DNA of 64,000 bases from Corbicula japonica (taxonomy: Eukaryota > Mollusca > Bivalvia > Venerida > Cyrenidae), in the NCBI GenBank assembly GCA_038501625.1, contig JAZAYU010000009.1, positions 8,546,396 to 8,610,395 of the forward strand. Reading direction: 5' to 3'. The notes beneath the pieces were generated by a model that saw only the letters and a program-made list of their open reading frames with translations, ran no database searches and was not told where the DNA came from. Shown one piece after another: positions 40,901-45,199 of the stretch. The translations under genes were made by a program, and so were the position numbers. Every line of letters starts with the position of its first letter. The stretch's first letter is position 1.

Positions 40901-41555
40901 CAATAATAATGGCCTCTGGAACTTAGACAGTCTGTTTCGTTACGATATCATTATTGTCTTACTGCTGACTTTCATCATATTTATTTATCCCCAATCAATC
41001 CAGCTTATCTTAAGTAGCACGTCAATAAAAGTTTCCTGTTTCGAGTAAACCAATTAATGTAATTGCACACACGATCGGGCGTGGTTGCTTTTCATGTGTT
41101 TTAAATGATGTAAATTTGTTAACAATTTAGTCTATGGATTATTTAGGTTCAAGATGCATTTTATAGATAGATCCTGAGAATCTGCCAAAAGTTCTGGGAA
41201 TCTTCAAATATTAACGTTACACCTAGTCTAAGGAAAACATTTACAAAAAGCACTTAAGATAACCGTCAAACACGGGTTATAATTCAAACTTGATGAAGAC
41301 TGATTATGTAAAAATCTGCACAAGCTCATATTGCAACCAGGAAAACCAATTTCGAGTTCAGTTAAAACCAAATTAATACTTCCTTAACTCATATACGAAA
41401 AATTCATTTATCTTCCCTTTAAAACTTTGATGAAATGTAAATTATACCAACATTAAGTGTAATTTATACACACTTACCAGCACTGAGGCCACAAGAAAAA
41501 CTATGGCAAGTAAATAAGCTGTCATCGAGTTTAGTACGGACCGGTGTGAGGGCAT
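4690..41555 (-). CDS. Secreted/surface CLECT-LDLa-CUB3-sushi3 multidomain protein (14 exons in window)
   Basis: Fourteen minus-strand exons join in consistent phase into about 735 residues. Residues 1-26 are a signal peptide with hydrophobic core LLAIVFLVASVL. Residues 47-177 form a C-type lectin fold (CPKDW start, VWIGL, LELCV, FHWKLEQC, FTCE). Residues 182-216 are an LDLa module with six Cys and CGDASDELNC. CUB domains occupy about 221-328, 333-440 and 442-554, each with only its first Cys pair. Sushi domains occupy about 556-610, 615-667 and 672-731, each with four Cys and Trp. These families act outside the cell in recognition, adhesion or proteolytic complexes. The lectin Ca2+ motifs are altered (QPP for QPD/EPN, WKL for WND), so classic sugar binding is doubtful. 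No transmembrane segment was found. The 3' end is unresolved: a TGA lies at 4690-4692, or splicing continues to the left. Orthology is not assigned. Confidence 0.85.
4918..5445. other. Intron with a GACCTTGACCTTG-containing repeat fragment
   Basis: Intron 13 holds a diverged repeat at about 5085-5225 (AATATTAAGAAATGTCGAAG, GATCCAAGTACAAAAAGGG-like text). A similar fragment occurs at 47460-47790. No other structure is seen. Confidence 0.6.
5450..5640. mobile_element. TTAA-family palindromic MITE (191 bp)
   Basis: Perfect TTAA duplications (5446-5449, 5641-5644) flank CCCTTTCCTCCATAGACATA and the inverted end AAGGAAAGGG. The interior holds mirrored GATC-rich arms. TTAA duplication with CCC..GGG ends points to piggyBac-type mobilisation; this is inferred because no transposase is present. 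It lies 38 bp past the exon 13 donor. Confidence 0.9.
5683..5853 (-). CDS. Lectin gene exon 13: sushi/CCP 2
   Basis: A second 171-nt phase 1-1 sushi exon encoding YCGPVPSLKNGELINITS, YEGLAFYRCNPGYTMSG and TCLTSGWSSPPTCE. It shares length and phase with exon 12, as expected for exon-shuffled sushi modules. The acceptor is GGTTTTAG|ATGTTT and the donor TGTGAAA|GTATGT. Confidence 0.95.
5994..6560. mobile_element. Short terminal-inverted-repeat element, hAT-like candidate
   Basis: The ends are CAGTGTTTTTTCC and the complement of CAGCGTTTTTTTTTCC. Similar ends occur at 38564-38710 and 54799-54994. The flanks share TTAG but no clean 8-bp duplication. A G-rich (GGGGTG)n tract at 6318-6345 creates an artefactual Thr-Pro ORF on the minus strand. 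Confidence 0.5.
6879..7049 (-). CDS. Lectin gene exon 12: sushi/CCP 1
   Basis: A complete 171-nt phase 1-1 sushi exon: GCHDNGDLPAHLHASDNQ, SYGSFIHYNCDTGYQIVG and RYCDMDGEWKTAVPSCK. All four Cys and the Trp are present. The acceptor is ACTTTCAG|GTTGT and the donor TGTAAAT|GTGAGG. A Helitron-like element ends 16 bp upstream of the acceptor. Confidence 0.95.
7267..8417 (-). mobile_element. Pogo/Tigger-like non-autonomous element, copy 2 (1151 bp, inverted)
   Basis: An inverted relative of the copy at 3304-4470, flanked by TA at 7265-7266 and 8418-8419. Removing it and one TA restores CATCACAATATCTCATT, which is intact in the sister unit near 32310. This directly demonstrates TA target duplication. 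Confidence 0.9.
8612..8821 (+). mobile_element. tRNA-derived SINE (210 bp) with 14-bp target duplication
   Basis: A box-A-like TGGTCTAGGGGTAGAGCG and a box B GGTTCGAGTCCC mark a Pol III promoter of tRNA origin. The anticodon-loop region CTCCAGA resembles tRNA-Trp, but the T stem does not pair, so it is not a functional tRNA. The perfect duplication AATATTTATGTTAG (8598-8611 and 8822-8835) flanks it, as expected for LINE-driven insertion. Confidence 0.85.
9356..9521 (-). CDS. Lectin gene exon 11: end of CUB 3
   Basis: The exon encodes VFEVFEDLSMPNKSLLNISG, then LQKPRPVRSTTGQFVIRF and TTDSSLAAQGWTASFSF. The exon opens with a 9-bp tandem duplication (GTTTTTGAA twice) that gives VFEVFE. The acceptor is TTCTAG|GTTTTTG and the donor CATTTG|GTTAGTT, phase 0 to 1. 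Confidence 0.9.
9980..10209. mobile_element. TTAA-family palindromic MITE
   Basis: The left end TTAA|CCCTTTACTCCATAGATAT and right end ATTGAGTAAAGGG are inverted copies. The right duplication has decayed to TTTT. The interior has AGATCCATATCAGCTGGC-type mirrored arms. It lies in intron 10. Confidence 0.85.
10366..10419. repeat. Perfect 21-bp inverted repeat (hairpin) with 12-bp loop
   Basis: TATTCCATACCTCCGTGTCC plus G at 10366-10386 is exactly complementary to 10399-10419, with loop TTCCACGTCGGA. It is GC-richer than the surrounding intron and matches no other repeat here. Confidence 0.9.
10816..10991 (-). CDS. Lectin gene exon 10: first part of CUB 3
   Basis: The exon encodes GCDIKVTAGYGKISSPGF, HQYPPNLHCDVSRRYA and TLLFHSFETEENWDFVE. 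The acceptor is TTACACAG|GTTGT and the donor GTCGAG|GTAGTG. The phase-0 intron interrupts this CUB further downstream (after WDFVE) than in CUB 1 and 2, so the exon structures are not simple copies. Confidence 0.9.
11259..11539. mobile_element. Diverged TTAA-family MITE
   Basis: TTAA at 11255-11258 precedes CCATTTACTCTGTGGATACA. The family arms AGTAGATCCAGATCAGCATC and GTAGATCCTGATAAGCATC follow, and the right end is AACATGAAGTAAAG. Internal duplication makes it longer than average. It begins about 270 bp upstream of the exon 10 acceptor. Confidence 0.65.
11745..14421. mobile_element. Pearl/Helitron-like element with CCATGATGG 5' palindrome
   Basis: It starts AACAAGAGGGCCATGATGGC, a palindrome, and ends in a palindromic GAGCACAAGTGCTC followed by AGGTGAGCTAAA. 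The interior has tandem units with AATATCTAAGGTCTAGTC and CCTGGGGCGGGGCCAA. Two nearly identical units lie at about 13900-14195. It is inserted in a TTAA MITE and is itself interrupted by the pogo-like copy 3. Class is inferred from structure. Confidence 0.7.
12545..13713 (+). mobile_element. Pogo/Tigger-like non-autonomous element, copy 3 (1169 bp)
   Basis: It is nearly collinear with the copy at 3304-4470, including a shared 77-codon ORF (13443-13676). TA flanks lie at 12543-12544 and 13714-13715. The host sequence CCTATATAAATCAATGTAAA, intact in neighbouring units, shows the empty site. Confidence 0.9.
14732..14965. mobile_element. TTAA-family palindromic MITE, full length (234 bp)
   Basis: TTAA (14728-14731) precedes CCCTTTCCTCCATAGATACA. 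The right end TATGGAGGAAAGGG is followed by TAAA, a decayed duplication. It is a well-preserved member with all mirrored GATC-rich arms. Its edge is 14 bp from the exon 9 splice donor. Confidence 0.9.
14980..15175 (-). CDS. Lectin gene exon 9: second half of CUB 2
   Basis: The exon encodes VLELDLGDGDQLQIYDGDS, TGRSQNEILFTSGGSAYILL and TDLIGTGRGFNMTYQK. The D-x-L-x-I-Y-D-G core and G-R-G-F ending fit CUB, again with no second Cys pair. The acceptor is GCACAG|GTTCTGG and the donor AGAAAG|GTTTATT. A MITE begins 14 bp past the donor. Confidence 0.95.
15366..15561. mobile_element. Diverged TTAA-family MITE
   Basis: The left end CCCTTTATTCAAAGGATACA and arms GTGTAGATCCAAATTAACC and GATCAGGATCTATTTAGA match the family. 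The right end is eroded (GGATGGACTATAAGCTG). It lies about 45 bp past the exon 8 donor. Confidence 0.7.
15607..15746 (-). CDS. Lectin gene exon 8: first half of CUB 2
   Basis: The exon encodes VVRVCDEVLVASAQPQWI, TSPGYPDVYMGNLHCSWSI and SAPGDIISIQ. The SPGYP and C-x-W signature is classic CUB. The acceptor is TTTCAG|TTGTG and the donor ATACAG|GTAGGAAG, phase 1 to 0. A diverged MITE ends about 45 bp into the intron. Confidence 0.95.
15747..18011. other. Intron 7 of lectin gene, low-complexity AT-rich with repeat remnants
   Basis: Only remnants are recognised: a decayed foldback element at about 16810-16925 (GAGACCAGTCTCAAATCTCA and its inverse) and a half TTAA MITE at about 17310-17394 (TGGATCTACACTG..CATAGAGTCAAGGGTTAA). 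No exon-like sequence is seen. Confidence 0.6.
18017..18269. mobile_element. TTAA-family palindromic MITE
   Basis: TTAA flanks lie at 18012-18015 and 18270-18273. The left end is CCCTTAACTCCATTATATAC and the right end GTATATATGGAGTTAAGAA. Its right TTAA is 10 bp from the exon 7 donor. Confidence 0.85.
18284..18482 (-). CDS. Lectin gene exon 7: second half of CUB 1
   Basis: The exon reads FTTFELEEYFDTVTIHDG, GTFSGSTVPAAIQSTTN and FLVVTFTSDYNTEKAGFIA. The FDTVTIHDG and F-x-S-D-x-x-x-x-x-G-F stretches are diagnostic for CUB. The third and fourth CUB cysteines are absent. The donor is CAATAG|GTGATT, with a MITE ending about 10 bp into the intron. Confidence 0.95.
18773..19167. repeat. 79-bp tandem repeat, five copies
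   Basis: Five consecutive 79-bp units, each starting TGCGCTACATATGGAATATT, are essentially identical. The only difference I see is GGTTCCTATT for GGTTCATATT in the fifth. A diverged inverted version follows at about 19190-19260 (GTTTACATACGCAACGAG, GAACCTACAGACTGCATAC). Near-identity implies recent expansion or homogenisation. Confidence 0.95.
19477..20894. mobile_element. Mariner-like non-autonomous element (1418 bp)
   Basis: CGAGGGATGATCC at the left and its complement at the right (TGGATCATCCCTCG) are flanked by TA (19475-19476, 20895-20896). The inverted identity continues into ATAGACTTTTGT and ACAAAAGTCTA. The TACGAGGG-type terminus with TA duplication is typical of mariner families. 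An 80-codon ORF (19644-19886) has no recognisable transposase DDE motif. Confidence 0.75.
20895..22191. other. AT-rich intronic interval, no recognised features
   Basis: A possible continuation of the host element around the mariner insertion (ATGACGTAGTATATGACGTC at about 20900). The remaining sequence to 22190 shows no exon or repeat boundaries I can support. Confidence 0.5.
22192..22366. mobile_element. Foldback (palindromic) MITE, CCAAT-rich family
   Basis: GGAGACAAGTCTCAAACCTTA is mirrored by TTGAGACTGGTCTTCAG. The centre holds CAGCCAATCAGATGCTT units, one internally duplicated. It belongs to the family best seen at 22416-22566 and 36287-36432. Confidence 0.75.
22416..22566. mobile_element. 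Foldback MITE, near-perfect palindrome (about 140 bp)
   Basis: GGTTATAAAGCTGAGCATGG through GCGACCAGTCGC at the centre is followed by its almost exact complement ending CCATGCTCAGCTTTATAACC. Each arm carries CAGCCAATCAGATGCTTG, an inverted CCAAT box. A transcript of either strand would fold into a hairpin of about 65 bp. Confidence 0.9.
22605..22807. mobile_element. Diverged TTAA-family MITE
   Basis: TTTTTACTCCACATAATCAT, AGCCAAGTACATCTGTGCC, TAGATCCTGATCAGATGG and AATGGAATAAAGGGCTTAA follow the family order. Confidence 0.7.
23130..23355. mobile_element. TTAA-family MITE
   Basis: TTAA (23126-23129) precedes CTCTTTCCCGTACAGACACA. The interior is very close to consensus (AGATCCAGATCAGCCGGCAC and its mirror). 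The right end has decayed to TATATCCAGGAATG. Confidence 0.85.
23878..24111. mobile_element. TTAA-family MITE, reference-quality copy (234 bp)
   Basis: Perfect TTAA at 23874-23877 and 24112-24115 flank CCCTTTCCTGTATAGACACA and CAAGGAAAGGG. Both internal palindromic arms are intact, so this is the best copy for defining family ends. Confidence 0.92.
24548..24778. mobile_element. Diverged TTAA-family MITE
   Basis: GATCCTTTACTCCATGGGAT, AGTGTAGATCTAGATCAGCT and GCCAGCTGATCTAGATCTAC follow family order; both ends are eroded. Confidence 0.7.
25359..25674. mobile_element. TTAA-family MITE carrying a foreign insert
   Basis: TTAA at 25355-25358 and 25675-25678 flank TCCTTTACTGCATAGATACA and TATATATGGAGTAAAGGG. 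About 120 bp of unrelated sequence (about 25489-25612, with GGGGAGTTTTCCCC) interrupts the right arm. It lies 61 bp past the exon 6 donor. Confidence 0.8.
25740..25870 (-). CDS. Lectin gene exon 6: first half of CUB 1
   Basis: The exon encodes VKCGGQLTTPSSTFQTPN, KYPSLVSCQWKLQSPVGQ and RVELK: the CGG start, YP turn and C-x-W of a CUB domain. The acceptor is ATTTCAG|TGAAG and the donor CTTAAG|GTAAGT, phase 1 to 0. A MITE lies about 61 bp past the donor. Confidence 0.9.
26671..26869. mobile_element. TTAA-family MITE
   Basis: TTAA at 26667-26670 and 26870-26873 flank CACTTTACTCCATTTATACA and CACTTATAAATGGG. It lies 25 bp past the exon 5 donor. Confidence 0.8.
26899..27222 (-). CDS. Lectin gene exon 5: end of C-type lectin domain plus whole LDLa module
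   Basis: This is the longest exon (324 nt). It holds LKWSNGSFLWDDG, WQIGQPPKLKETDLELCV and FHWKLEQCDKTLTFTCE, then an LDLa module from ACVTGEWRCGDGECIP to CGDASDELNC. Cys spacing and the acidic Ca2+-binding cluster of the LDLa are intact. The lectin QPD and WND motifs are QPP and WKL. The acceptor is TTTTCAG|GATTG and the donor CTCAAG|GTATTTG. A MITE starts 25 bp into the next intron. Confidence 0.95.
27353..27540. mobile_element. TTAA-family MITE
   Basis: TTAA at 27349-27352 and 27541-27544 flank CTCAGTGGAATATGTCTG and AAGGAGATAAGGG. The interior has GTAGATCCAGATTAGATG arms. Confidence 0.75.
27706..27790. mobile_element. Half foldback MITE
   Basis: AAGGTTATAAAACTAAATCT, GGAGACCAGTCTCAGATCTC and AGCATCTGATTGGCTGAAAT form one arm of the CCAAT-rich foldback family; the mirror arm is missing. 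Confidence 0.75.
27910..28010 (-). CDS. Lectin gene exon 4: C-type lectin domain
   Basis: The exon encodes SFGSRLVRINSLNKNKF through DVWIG, matching the G-x-x-L-V-x-I-x-S and V-W-I-G-L landmarks of the family. The acceptor is ATTGCAG|TTTTGG and the donor GATTG|GTGAGTA. Phases match exons 3 and 5. Confidence 0.9.
28235..28720. repeat. Diverged tandem units with TGACCTTTGACC motif
   Basis: Three or four degenerate units of about 125-140 bp each carry TGACCTTTGACC, AATGAGGTTAACATTCA and AACAAGATTGCTCAA-like text. They resemble the core repeats of the pearl-like elements elsewhere. No clear element ends. Confidence 0.6.
28721..30244. other. Intron 3 of lectin gene, no recognised features
   Basis: AT-rich sequence without ORFs, splice-flanked open frames, or terminal repeats that I can support. 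Confidence 0.5.
30250..30511. mobile_element. Diverged TTAA-family MITE
   Basis: Fragments GACCAGTGTAGATCC, GGATCTACACTGTTCACTTT and the right end GTGAGTAAAGGG follow family order with insertions between them. Confidence 0.55.
30823..31056. mobile_element. TTAA-family MITE abutting a splice donor
   Basis: TTAA (30819-30822) precedes CCCTTTCCTCCATAGACACA. The right end ATATGGGAGAAAGGG is followed by TTAT (31057-31060). Exon 3 begins at 31064, so only GTA plus the decayed duplication separate exon and element. The interior is near consensus. Confidence 0.92.
31064..31145 (-). CDS. Lectin gene exon 3: C-type lectin domain
   Basis: The exon encodes DWTKFGENCIKVFP, DRATFQEASIVCR and a split Ser, the canonical first helix and second Cys of a C-type lectin fold. 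The acceptor is GTTGCAG|ATTGG and the donor AGAAG|GTAATA. A TTAA-family MITE ends only 7 bp into the intron. Confidence 0.9.
31735..32166. repeat. Minisatellite derived from lectin exon 2 3' end and splice donor
   Basis: About a dozen units of about 29-35 bp with consensus ATTACCTTTAGGGCAGTAC. The same string occurs at the real exon 2 boundary (33439-33455; intron GATTAC, exon CTTTAGGGCAG). One unit (about 31886-31924) extends further into exon-like sequence (GCCTAGAAATATTTGGCTGG versus GCCAGGAAATATTTGGCTGG). The array continues at 33405-33444 directly into exon 2, split by a Helitron-like insertion. Confidence 0.9.
32167..33404 (-). mobile_element. Helitron-like element with (CCGA)n tract, inserted in minisatellite
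   Basis: On the minus strand it begins TTATACCCCCACAAACG, carries a (GGTC)n tetranucleotide tract (33310-33358 on plus), several core units of about 130-140 bp, and ends with hairpin TATCACTTTCAGTGATA, then ATTCTAG. The flanks join as ACAAA/TGATTACATT, matching an uninterrupted minisatellite unit, so insertion was between A and T with no target duplication. This is the Helitron rule. No Rep/helicase coding is present. Confidence 0.8.
33405..33444. repeat. Remaining minisatellite units abutting exon 2
   Basis: TGATTACATTACCTTTAGGG and GATTAGATTACC complete the array; the last unit runs into the functional donor of exon 2. Confidence 0.85.
33445..33514 (-). CDS. Lectin gene exon 2: linker and start of C-type lectin domain
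   Basis: The acceptor is TTGCAG|ACATTTCC and the donor CCTAAAG|GTAATC. Seventy nt are read from phase 0 to phase 1, encoding TFPEYEFELPLYQPNISWLN then CPK, the first conserved Cys of the lectin domain. A minisatellite made of copies of this exon's 3' end and donor lies immediately downstream in the transcript direction. Confidence 0.85.
33925..34149. mobile_element. TTAA-family MITE
   Basis: TTAA at 33921-33924 and 34150-34153 flank CCCTTTATTCCTTAGATACA and TACTGGAGTAAAGCA, with the usual GATC-rich arms. Confidence 0.8.
34154..36083. other. Intron 1 of lectin gene, AT-rich, no recognised features
   Basis: No exon candidates on either strand and no terminal repeats that I can support. Confidence 0.5.
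36088..36271. mobile_element. TTAA-family MITE
   Basis: TTAA (36084-36087), CCCTTTAATCTATATAAATG at the left, TTATATGGAGGAAAGGG then TAAA at the right. Confidence 0.8.
36287..36432. mobile_element. Foldback MITE, near-perfect palindrome
   Basis: CCAAGATCATAAAACTAAAT and GGAGATCAGTCTCAAATCTC are mirrored by GAGATTTGAGACTGATCTCC and TTTTATGATCATGGG around the centre GGCGACTGGTCGC. Both arms carry CAGCCAATCAGATTCTTG. Confidence 0.9.
36833..37038. mobile_element. Diverged TTAA-family MITE
   Basis: CCATTTACTAATTGCGTGTG, GATCCAGATCAGCTGGCACA, GTCAGCTGATCTAGATCTAC and GTGGAGCAAATGG occur in family order. Confidence 0.7.
37039..38045. other. Intron 1 of lectin gene, AT-rich, no recognised features
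   Basis: Only short random ORFs (for example 37492-37722) with no domain-like pattern. Confidence 0.5.
38050..38246. mobile_element. Diverged TTAA-family MITE
   Basis: AAACTCATTCTCCATTATAT, GTGTGACCAGTGTAGGTC, GGATGTGCCAGCTGATCTTG and GCGTATATAGATTAAAG follow family order. Confidence 0.6.
38564..38710. mobile_element. Short TIR element, hAT-like candidate (147 bp)
   Basis: CAGGGCTTTTTTCCCC at the left and GGAAAAAAAACCTG at the right are inverted. AATCA flanks both sides (38559-38563, 38711-38715). It resembles the ends at 5994-6560 and 54799-54994. Confidence 0.5.
38751..38887. mobile_element. Foldback MITE
   Basis: CCCAAGGTTATAAAACTGAG with CAAATCTCAAGCATCGGACT is mirrored by AGATGCTTGAGATTTGAGAC and CTCAGTTTTAAAACCTTC. 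Confidence 0.85.
39679..39895. mobile_element. 217-bp MITE with about 45-bp terminal inverted repeats
   Basis: CAGTCAATTATTCAGTTCCG followed by GCATTCAATCAG is mirrored at the right end (complement CAGGCAATTAATCAGTTGCG then GCATTCAATCAG). A second internal inversion (ACAATGATTTCTTGACC and its mirror) extends the stem. Target duplication is unclear. It is unlike the other families here. Confidence 0.75.
39896..41477. other. 5' part of lectin-gene intron 1, no recognised features
   Basis: Somewhat higher CpG near 40340-40670 than the rest of the intron, but no exon, promoter motif or repeat that I can support. Confidence 0.45.
41478..41555 (-). CDS. Lectin gene exon 1: start codon and signal peptide
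   Basis: ATG is at 41553-41555. The 26 codons read MPSHRSVLNS then MTAYLLAIVFLVASVL, ending at a consensus donor (CTG|GTAAGTG) in phase 0. Met11 is an alternative start that would give a more conventional short signal peptide. Two tiny upstream ORFs precede the first ATG. The next exon is about 8 kb away. Confidence 0.75.
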
Positions 41556-43208
41556 CACATCCGGTCAGTTCATACTATACTACCCCCTCGTTAATATCCA
41601 GCATCTCCTTATTTTATTCCATAAACTATGACATGTTTAAGTGTTATCCATTTTAGATATTGTTTAACCACCAGTAAAATCCTGGTGAAAACTGTCTTCA
41701 TAATCCAGCGAGTATTGCATTTTAATGTAGATAGTATCGACTCAAGTTTTGTAAATAATGTATTCAAATACCACAAGCTCGTATTTATCGAATTAGAAAC
41801 TACTTTCACTTCACGCTGATCGGGTGTTGGTGCTCGCTGGAAATTTTGTCGATTTTGATCTTCGTTTGGTAGAGTAGTATTGTATTCTTCTAACTCACAA
41901 TAAAGCAGCTTTAAAGAAAACCCTTATTCTTCAGTTTATTGTTATACCGGGGATGGTTTGGTTAACACTACATGGTTACATTCCTATACAACAAAGGTTA
42001 ACGTTACTTATTGTTAACGTAGACCAACACATAGAAAACACTTTATTCAAATTTCAAAGATAACACGCCCTGATTTTATTCTTTCATATTTTTTTACCTA
42101 CACAGGTAATGTAATGACAAAGTCGCAAGTTCTGTTAAACCTGTATTGTAAGTGAAGTCAGTCACGGATAAAAATGCAGCTTTAAGTATTTAAATTTGTT
42201 AATGCTCGGAATTTATACTCAATCAAACTGCGCGTAAACTAAAAGTTAAACGCCCCTTTTCATCTTGTCATGAAAAATTTATCTCCAAGAATCGATCAGT
42301 TTTACAGGCGAGAGTAATCATTTAAATATATACATTGGAGTTATATGTCGAAAATATTTCTGGAGCTTTTAATTACGATTACCCCCTTGAATATTAGCGC
42401 TCATTTTCAAGGTAAAATTATAGAGAAATCAGCGTTATTATCGAATCCGCCCATTGCCACTTGGAAAACTATTTCATCAAAGCAAATTGATCGGGTGTGG
42501 CTGGTGTATTGTCTATCAACAAACCAATAACACTTTCTTCAGGGATATCGCCGAACATTCTGTATGCTGTAACACCACAGGAGATTGTCCGTACAAACTC
42601 CGTACAAGCGCCACTGATAACCACAGCGTTCGCACTGCGACCTCTGTGCGTTGAAGGGGACCTTACTGCGTTGCAATGACGACTCTACTGTGCTCTTTTC
42701 AGATCGCCTCGAACGACGGCGTTTGTTTGGTGGATACTCAAAGTTGATCGGCGTTCTAGGCAATCCCAACGCGTTTACTGAAAATGCCACTGGCTGCTGC
42801 TGCGATGCTTGCGATAATTCTTGGACGCCGTGGGATCACCGTGAGAACGAAATATTTTTAAAATCTGGCTTGTGGTTTTGCGGAAGATTTAAAAAAAATA
42901 AATTTAGTTTGTAAGCTTTGTGGCTGGAGAATATATCATTCAAGTATCAAGATTTTAACTTTACAAGAGGTCAGTGCCGAAATGTATTAAAATCTATCCA
43001 GTACTTTAAGAGGAGAGTTGAAGCAAACTGTTACAAATGCTGGAGGACACACAGATGCTGGACAAAGAATGGTTAAGATAGTTTACCAAGAGTTTTTGGC
43101 TCAGGTTAGCGAACAGTACAGATCATCAAGATGGACTGACGCAATTTGCTACTTTTATCATCTCTGTATTTTTCCCACAACCTAACAAACTCTCTTGAGA
43201 TAAAACTG
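41556..43208. other. Upstream flank of lectin gene, no confirmed gene
   Basis: Presumed promoter and 5' UTR of the minus-strand lectin gene. CpG-richer sequence at about 42450-42850 is open in several frames; the minus frame 42539-42790 has RSQCERCGY then basic RRRSRRSEK. I recognise no family there. It could be a decayed transposon or an undetected exon. Confidence 0.4.
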
Positions 43209-43350
43209 GACTGAAGGTTATATAACTGAGATTTGAAACCAGTCTCAAATGTCAAGCATCTGATTGGCTAAAATGGTGAAAGGTTCAGTCAATCAGATGC
43301 TTGAGATTTGAGACAAATTTCAAATCTCAATTTTATAATCTTAAGCAATG
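43209..43350. mobile_element. Foldback MITE
   Basis: CTGAAGGTTATATAACTGAG and CAGTCTCAAATGTCAAGCAT are mirrored by AGATGCTTGAGATTTGAGAC and TCTCAATTTTATAATC. Confidence 0.8.
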
Positions 43351-43479
43351 ATCTTTAAGGAAGCAAAAATAAAGATAATGTTAACCTATTGTGAATTTAT
43401 TAGTAACCACTAGGTCCTTATTTTCCCGATTTTCTGGGCAGATCAATCCTAAGAAATGTTTCTGTCAAATATCAATATT

Positions 43480-43860
43480 TTACAAGTCTGGAATGTGTTT
43501 AAAATGTTTTAAGGGGTTATAGAGAGCTAGCAGAGTAACATCATGAGGTGTATCATCTGAAACATGGTTGTGTACTGCAGTTCTACACGCACCTGGTACC
43601 TATATACTTTTTGAAGTTTTGAAGTTTGAAGTGAATCCATTCAGCAGGTTTCTGGACTTAAGAAGATAACTCAAAAATTAACATAGGTAGGGTTACAAAT
43701 CTTGTGCATTGCCCTCATACTGGTCATGATCTATACATCCGTTAAGTTAGAAGTCAATCTGTTAACTGGATTTGGTGATATGCTTGGGACAATCTATGGA
43801 TGGAAGGATAGACAGATGGACAAAGCATAAAAGTTTTTGATATGTATCCCTAAAACACAC
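43480..43860. repeat. Possible pearl-like repeat fragment
   Basis: Phrases such as GAAGTGAATCCATTCAGCAG, AAGTTAGAAGTCAATCTG and GGAAGGATAGACAGATGGAC resemble the core repeat plus degraded tetranucleotide tract of the pearl-like elements. Boundaries are not defined. Confidence 0.4.
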
Positions 43861-44087
43861 TAAAATTTTAAAGCATATATCTCACCATAATATGACCAAG
43901 GTTAAACCATGCATCCCTTTTTATGCTTTCCTAAGAGGCAATAAAATATTTTTCATGTTACAGAAGGGAGGGGACTTGTAAACAATTAAACAACACTACA
44001 CTTTAGCTCTCCTCATCAAATAAAATTGACCTTACAGCACATGCTAAGTAGACAGCTGTTCTACTTATATTCATCTTCACCAAAGAT

Positions 44088-44165
44088 CATAAAACTAAAT
44101 CTTGAGACCAGTCGTAAATCTCAAGCATCTGATTGGTTGAAATGGCAACCAGTCTTGAAATATGG
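44088..44165. mobile_element. Half foldback MITE
   Basis: AAGATCATAAAACTAAATCT, GAGACCAGTCGTAAATCTCA and GCATCTGATTGGTTGAAATG form one arm only. Confidence 0.7.
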
Positions 44166-44448
44166 ACAACAATGGAAAAAAAGTTAACTTCCTCTTTGTT
44201 GCAAAACATAATATTGAAATAAACACTCTGCCTCTATCTTTATATTATTGTCCTTGCTGCAAATCTGTAGCTTTATCTACATGTTTAAACATTTAATACA
44301 CAATTTTAATCTTTTAACCTTGTATTTTATTTAATGTAAACAATCTGATACCGGTACTAAAAGGCATCAACAACAAAACTACCAATAAGCACAACAGAAT
44401 GGAGAATATACATACATAAGTCTTAATTAAATATATATGAACATTATT

Positions 44449-44600
44449 TATCACATGGGCAAAGAGCACATCCTGCCATCTGATCATGATCTAAAATGTT
44501 CGCTTTAAGATTCATAAGGTTAATTCTGACCAACAGGTGAACAGTGTAGATCCAGATCAGATGGAATGAATTTTTCAGCTTATCTGGATGGTTCGGAAAA
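44449..44600. mobile_element. Partial TTAA-family MITE
   Basis: TATCACATGGGCAAAGAGCA through GTGTAGATCCAGATCAGATG matches the family middle; both termini are missing. Confidence 0.6.
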
Positions 44601-44669
44601 TTCTTGGTAGCAACAACATAAACGAATAACCCTAGCATAAGCACAATTTTGATAAAGGAAACAAATTAA

Positions 44670-44876
44670 CCCTTTCCTCCATTAATACACATTTTTACGC
44701 ATGTGCAACCAGTAACGATCCAGATCAGCCCGCACATCCTTGCCATCTGATCAGGATCTGCACTGGTCGCATTTTGGTCAGAAACAATCTAAGGAATCAA
44801 AAAGCAAACAGTTTAGATCCTGATCAGAAGGCATAGATGTGCCCATGCAATAAAGGCGTTTCTATGGAGGAAAGGG
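44670..44876. mobile_element. TTAA-family MITE (207 bp)
   Basis: Perfect TTAA (44666-44669, 44877-44880) flank CCCTTTCCTCCATTAATACA and CTATGGAGGAAAGGG. It is intergenic, between the lectin gene and OXLD1. Confidence 0.92.
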
Positions 44877-45199
44877 TTAAAACACACTTGTCACACAGCA
44901 TTTGTAATCAAATACTGGTCACATATGCGATAAAACCTGTATATATAGAGAAAAGTGTTTAACATAAATAACAAAAATTACACAAAGCAACATTGAAACT
45001 TACATATAACAGAAAAAAATTTATTAACAATAGAAGAAACACAAGAATCAATTCAACATAATAATTATTAAGATAAATTTTCCAGATTTTTAGTTCAAGA
45101 ACTGAAGAATGGGACTTCATTTCAAACTAGGAAAGAAAGCAAGTGGTGAAAATTCAACCATGCCTAAACCTGGTAGAGACATTGACAACACAAAGATTT

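Noticed and set aside
42539..42790. Minus-strand ORF with Cys pairs and a basic stretch
   Set aside because: It hints at a zinc-binding transposase tail, but the spacing matches no family I can name and no continuation or splice context is visible.
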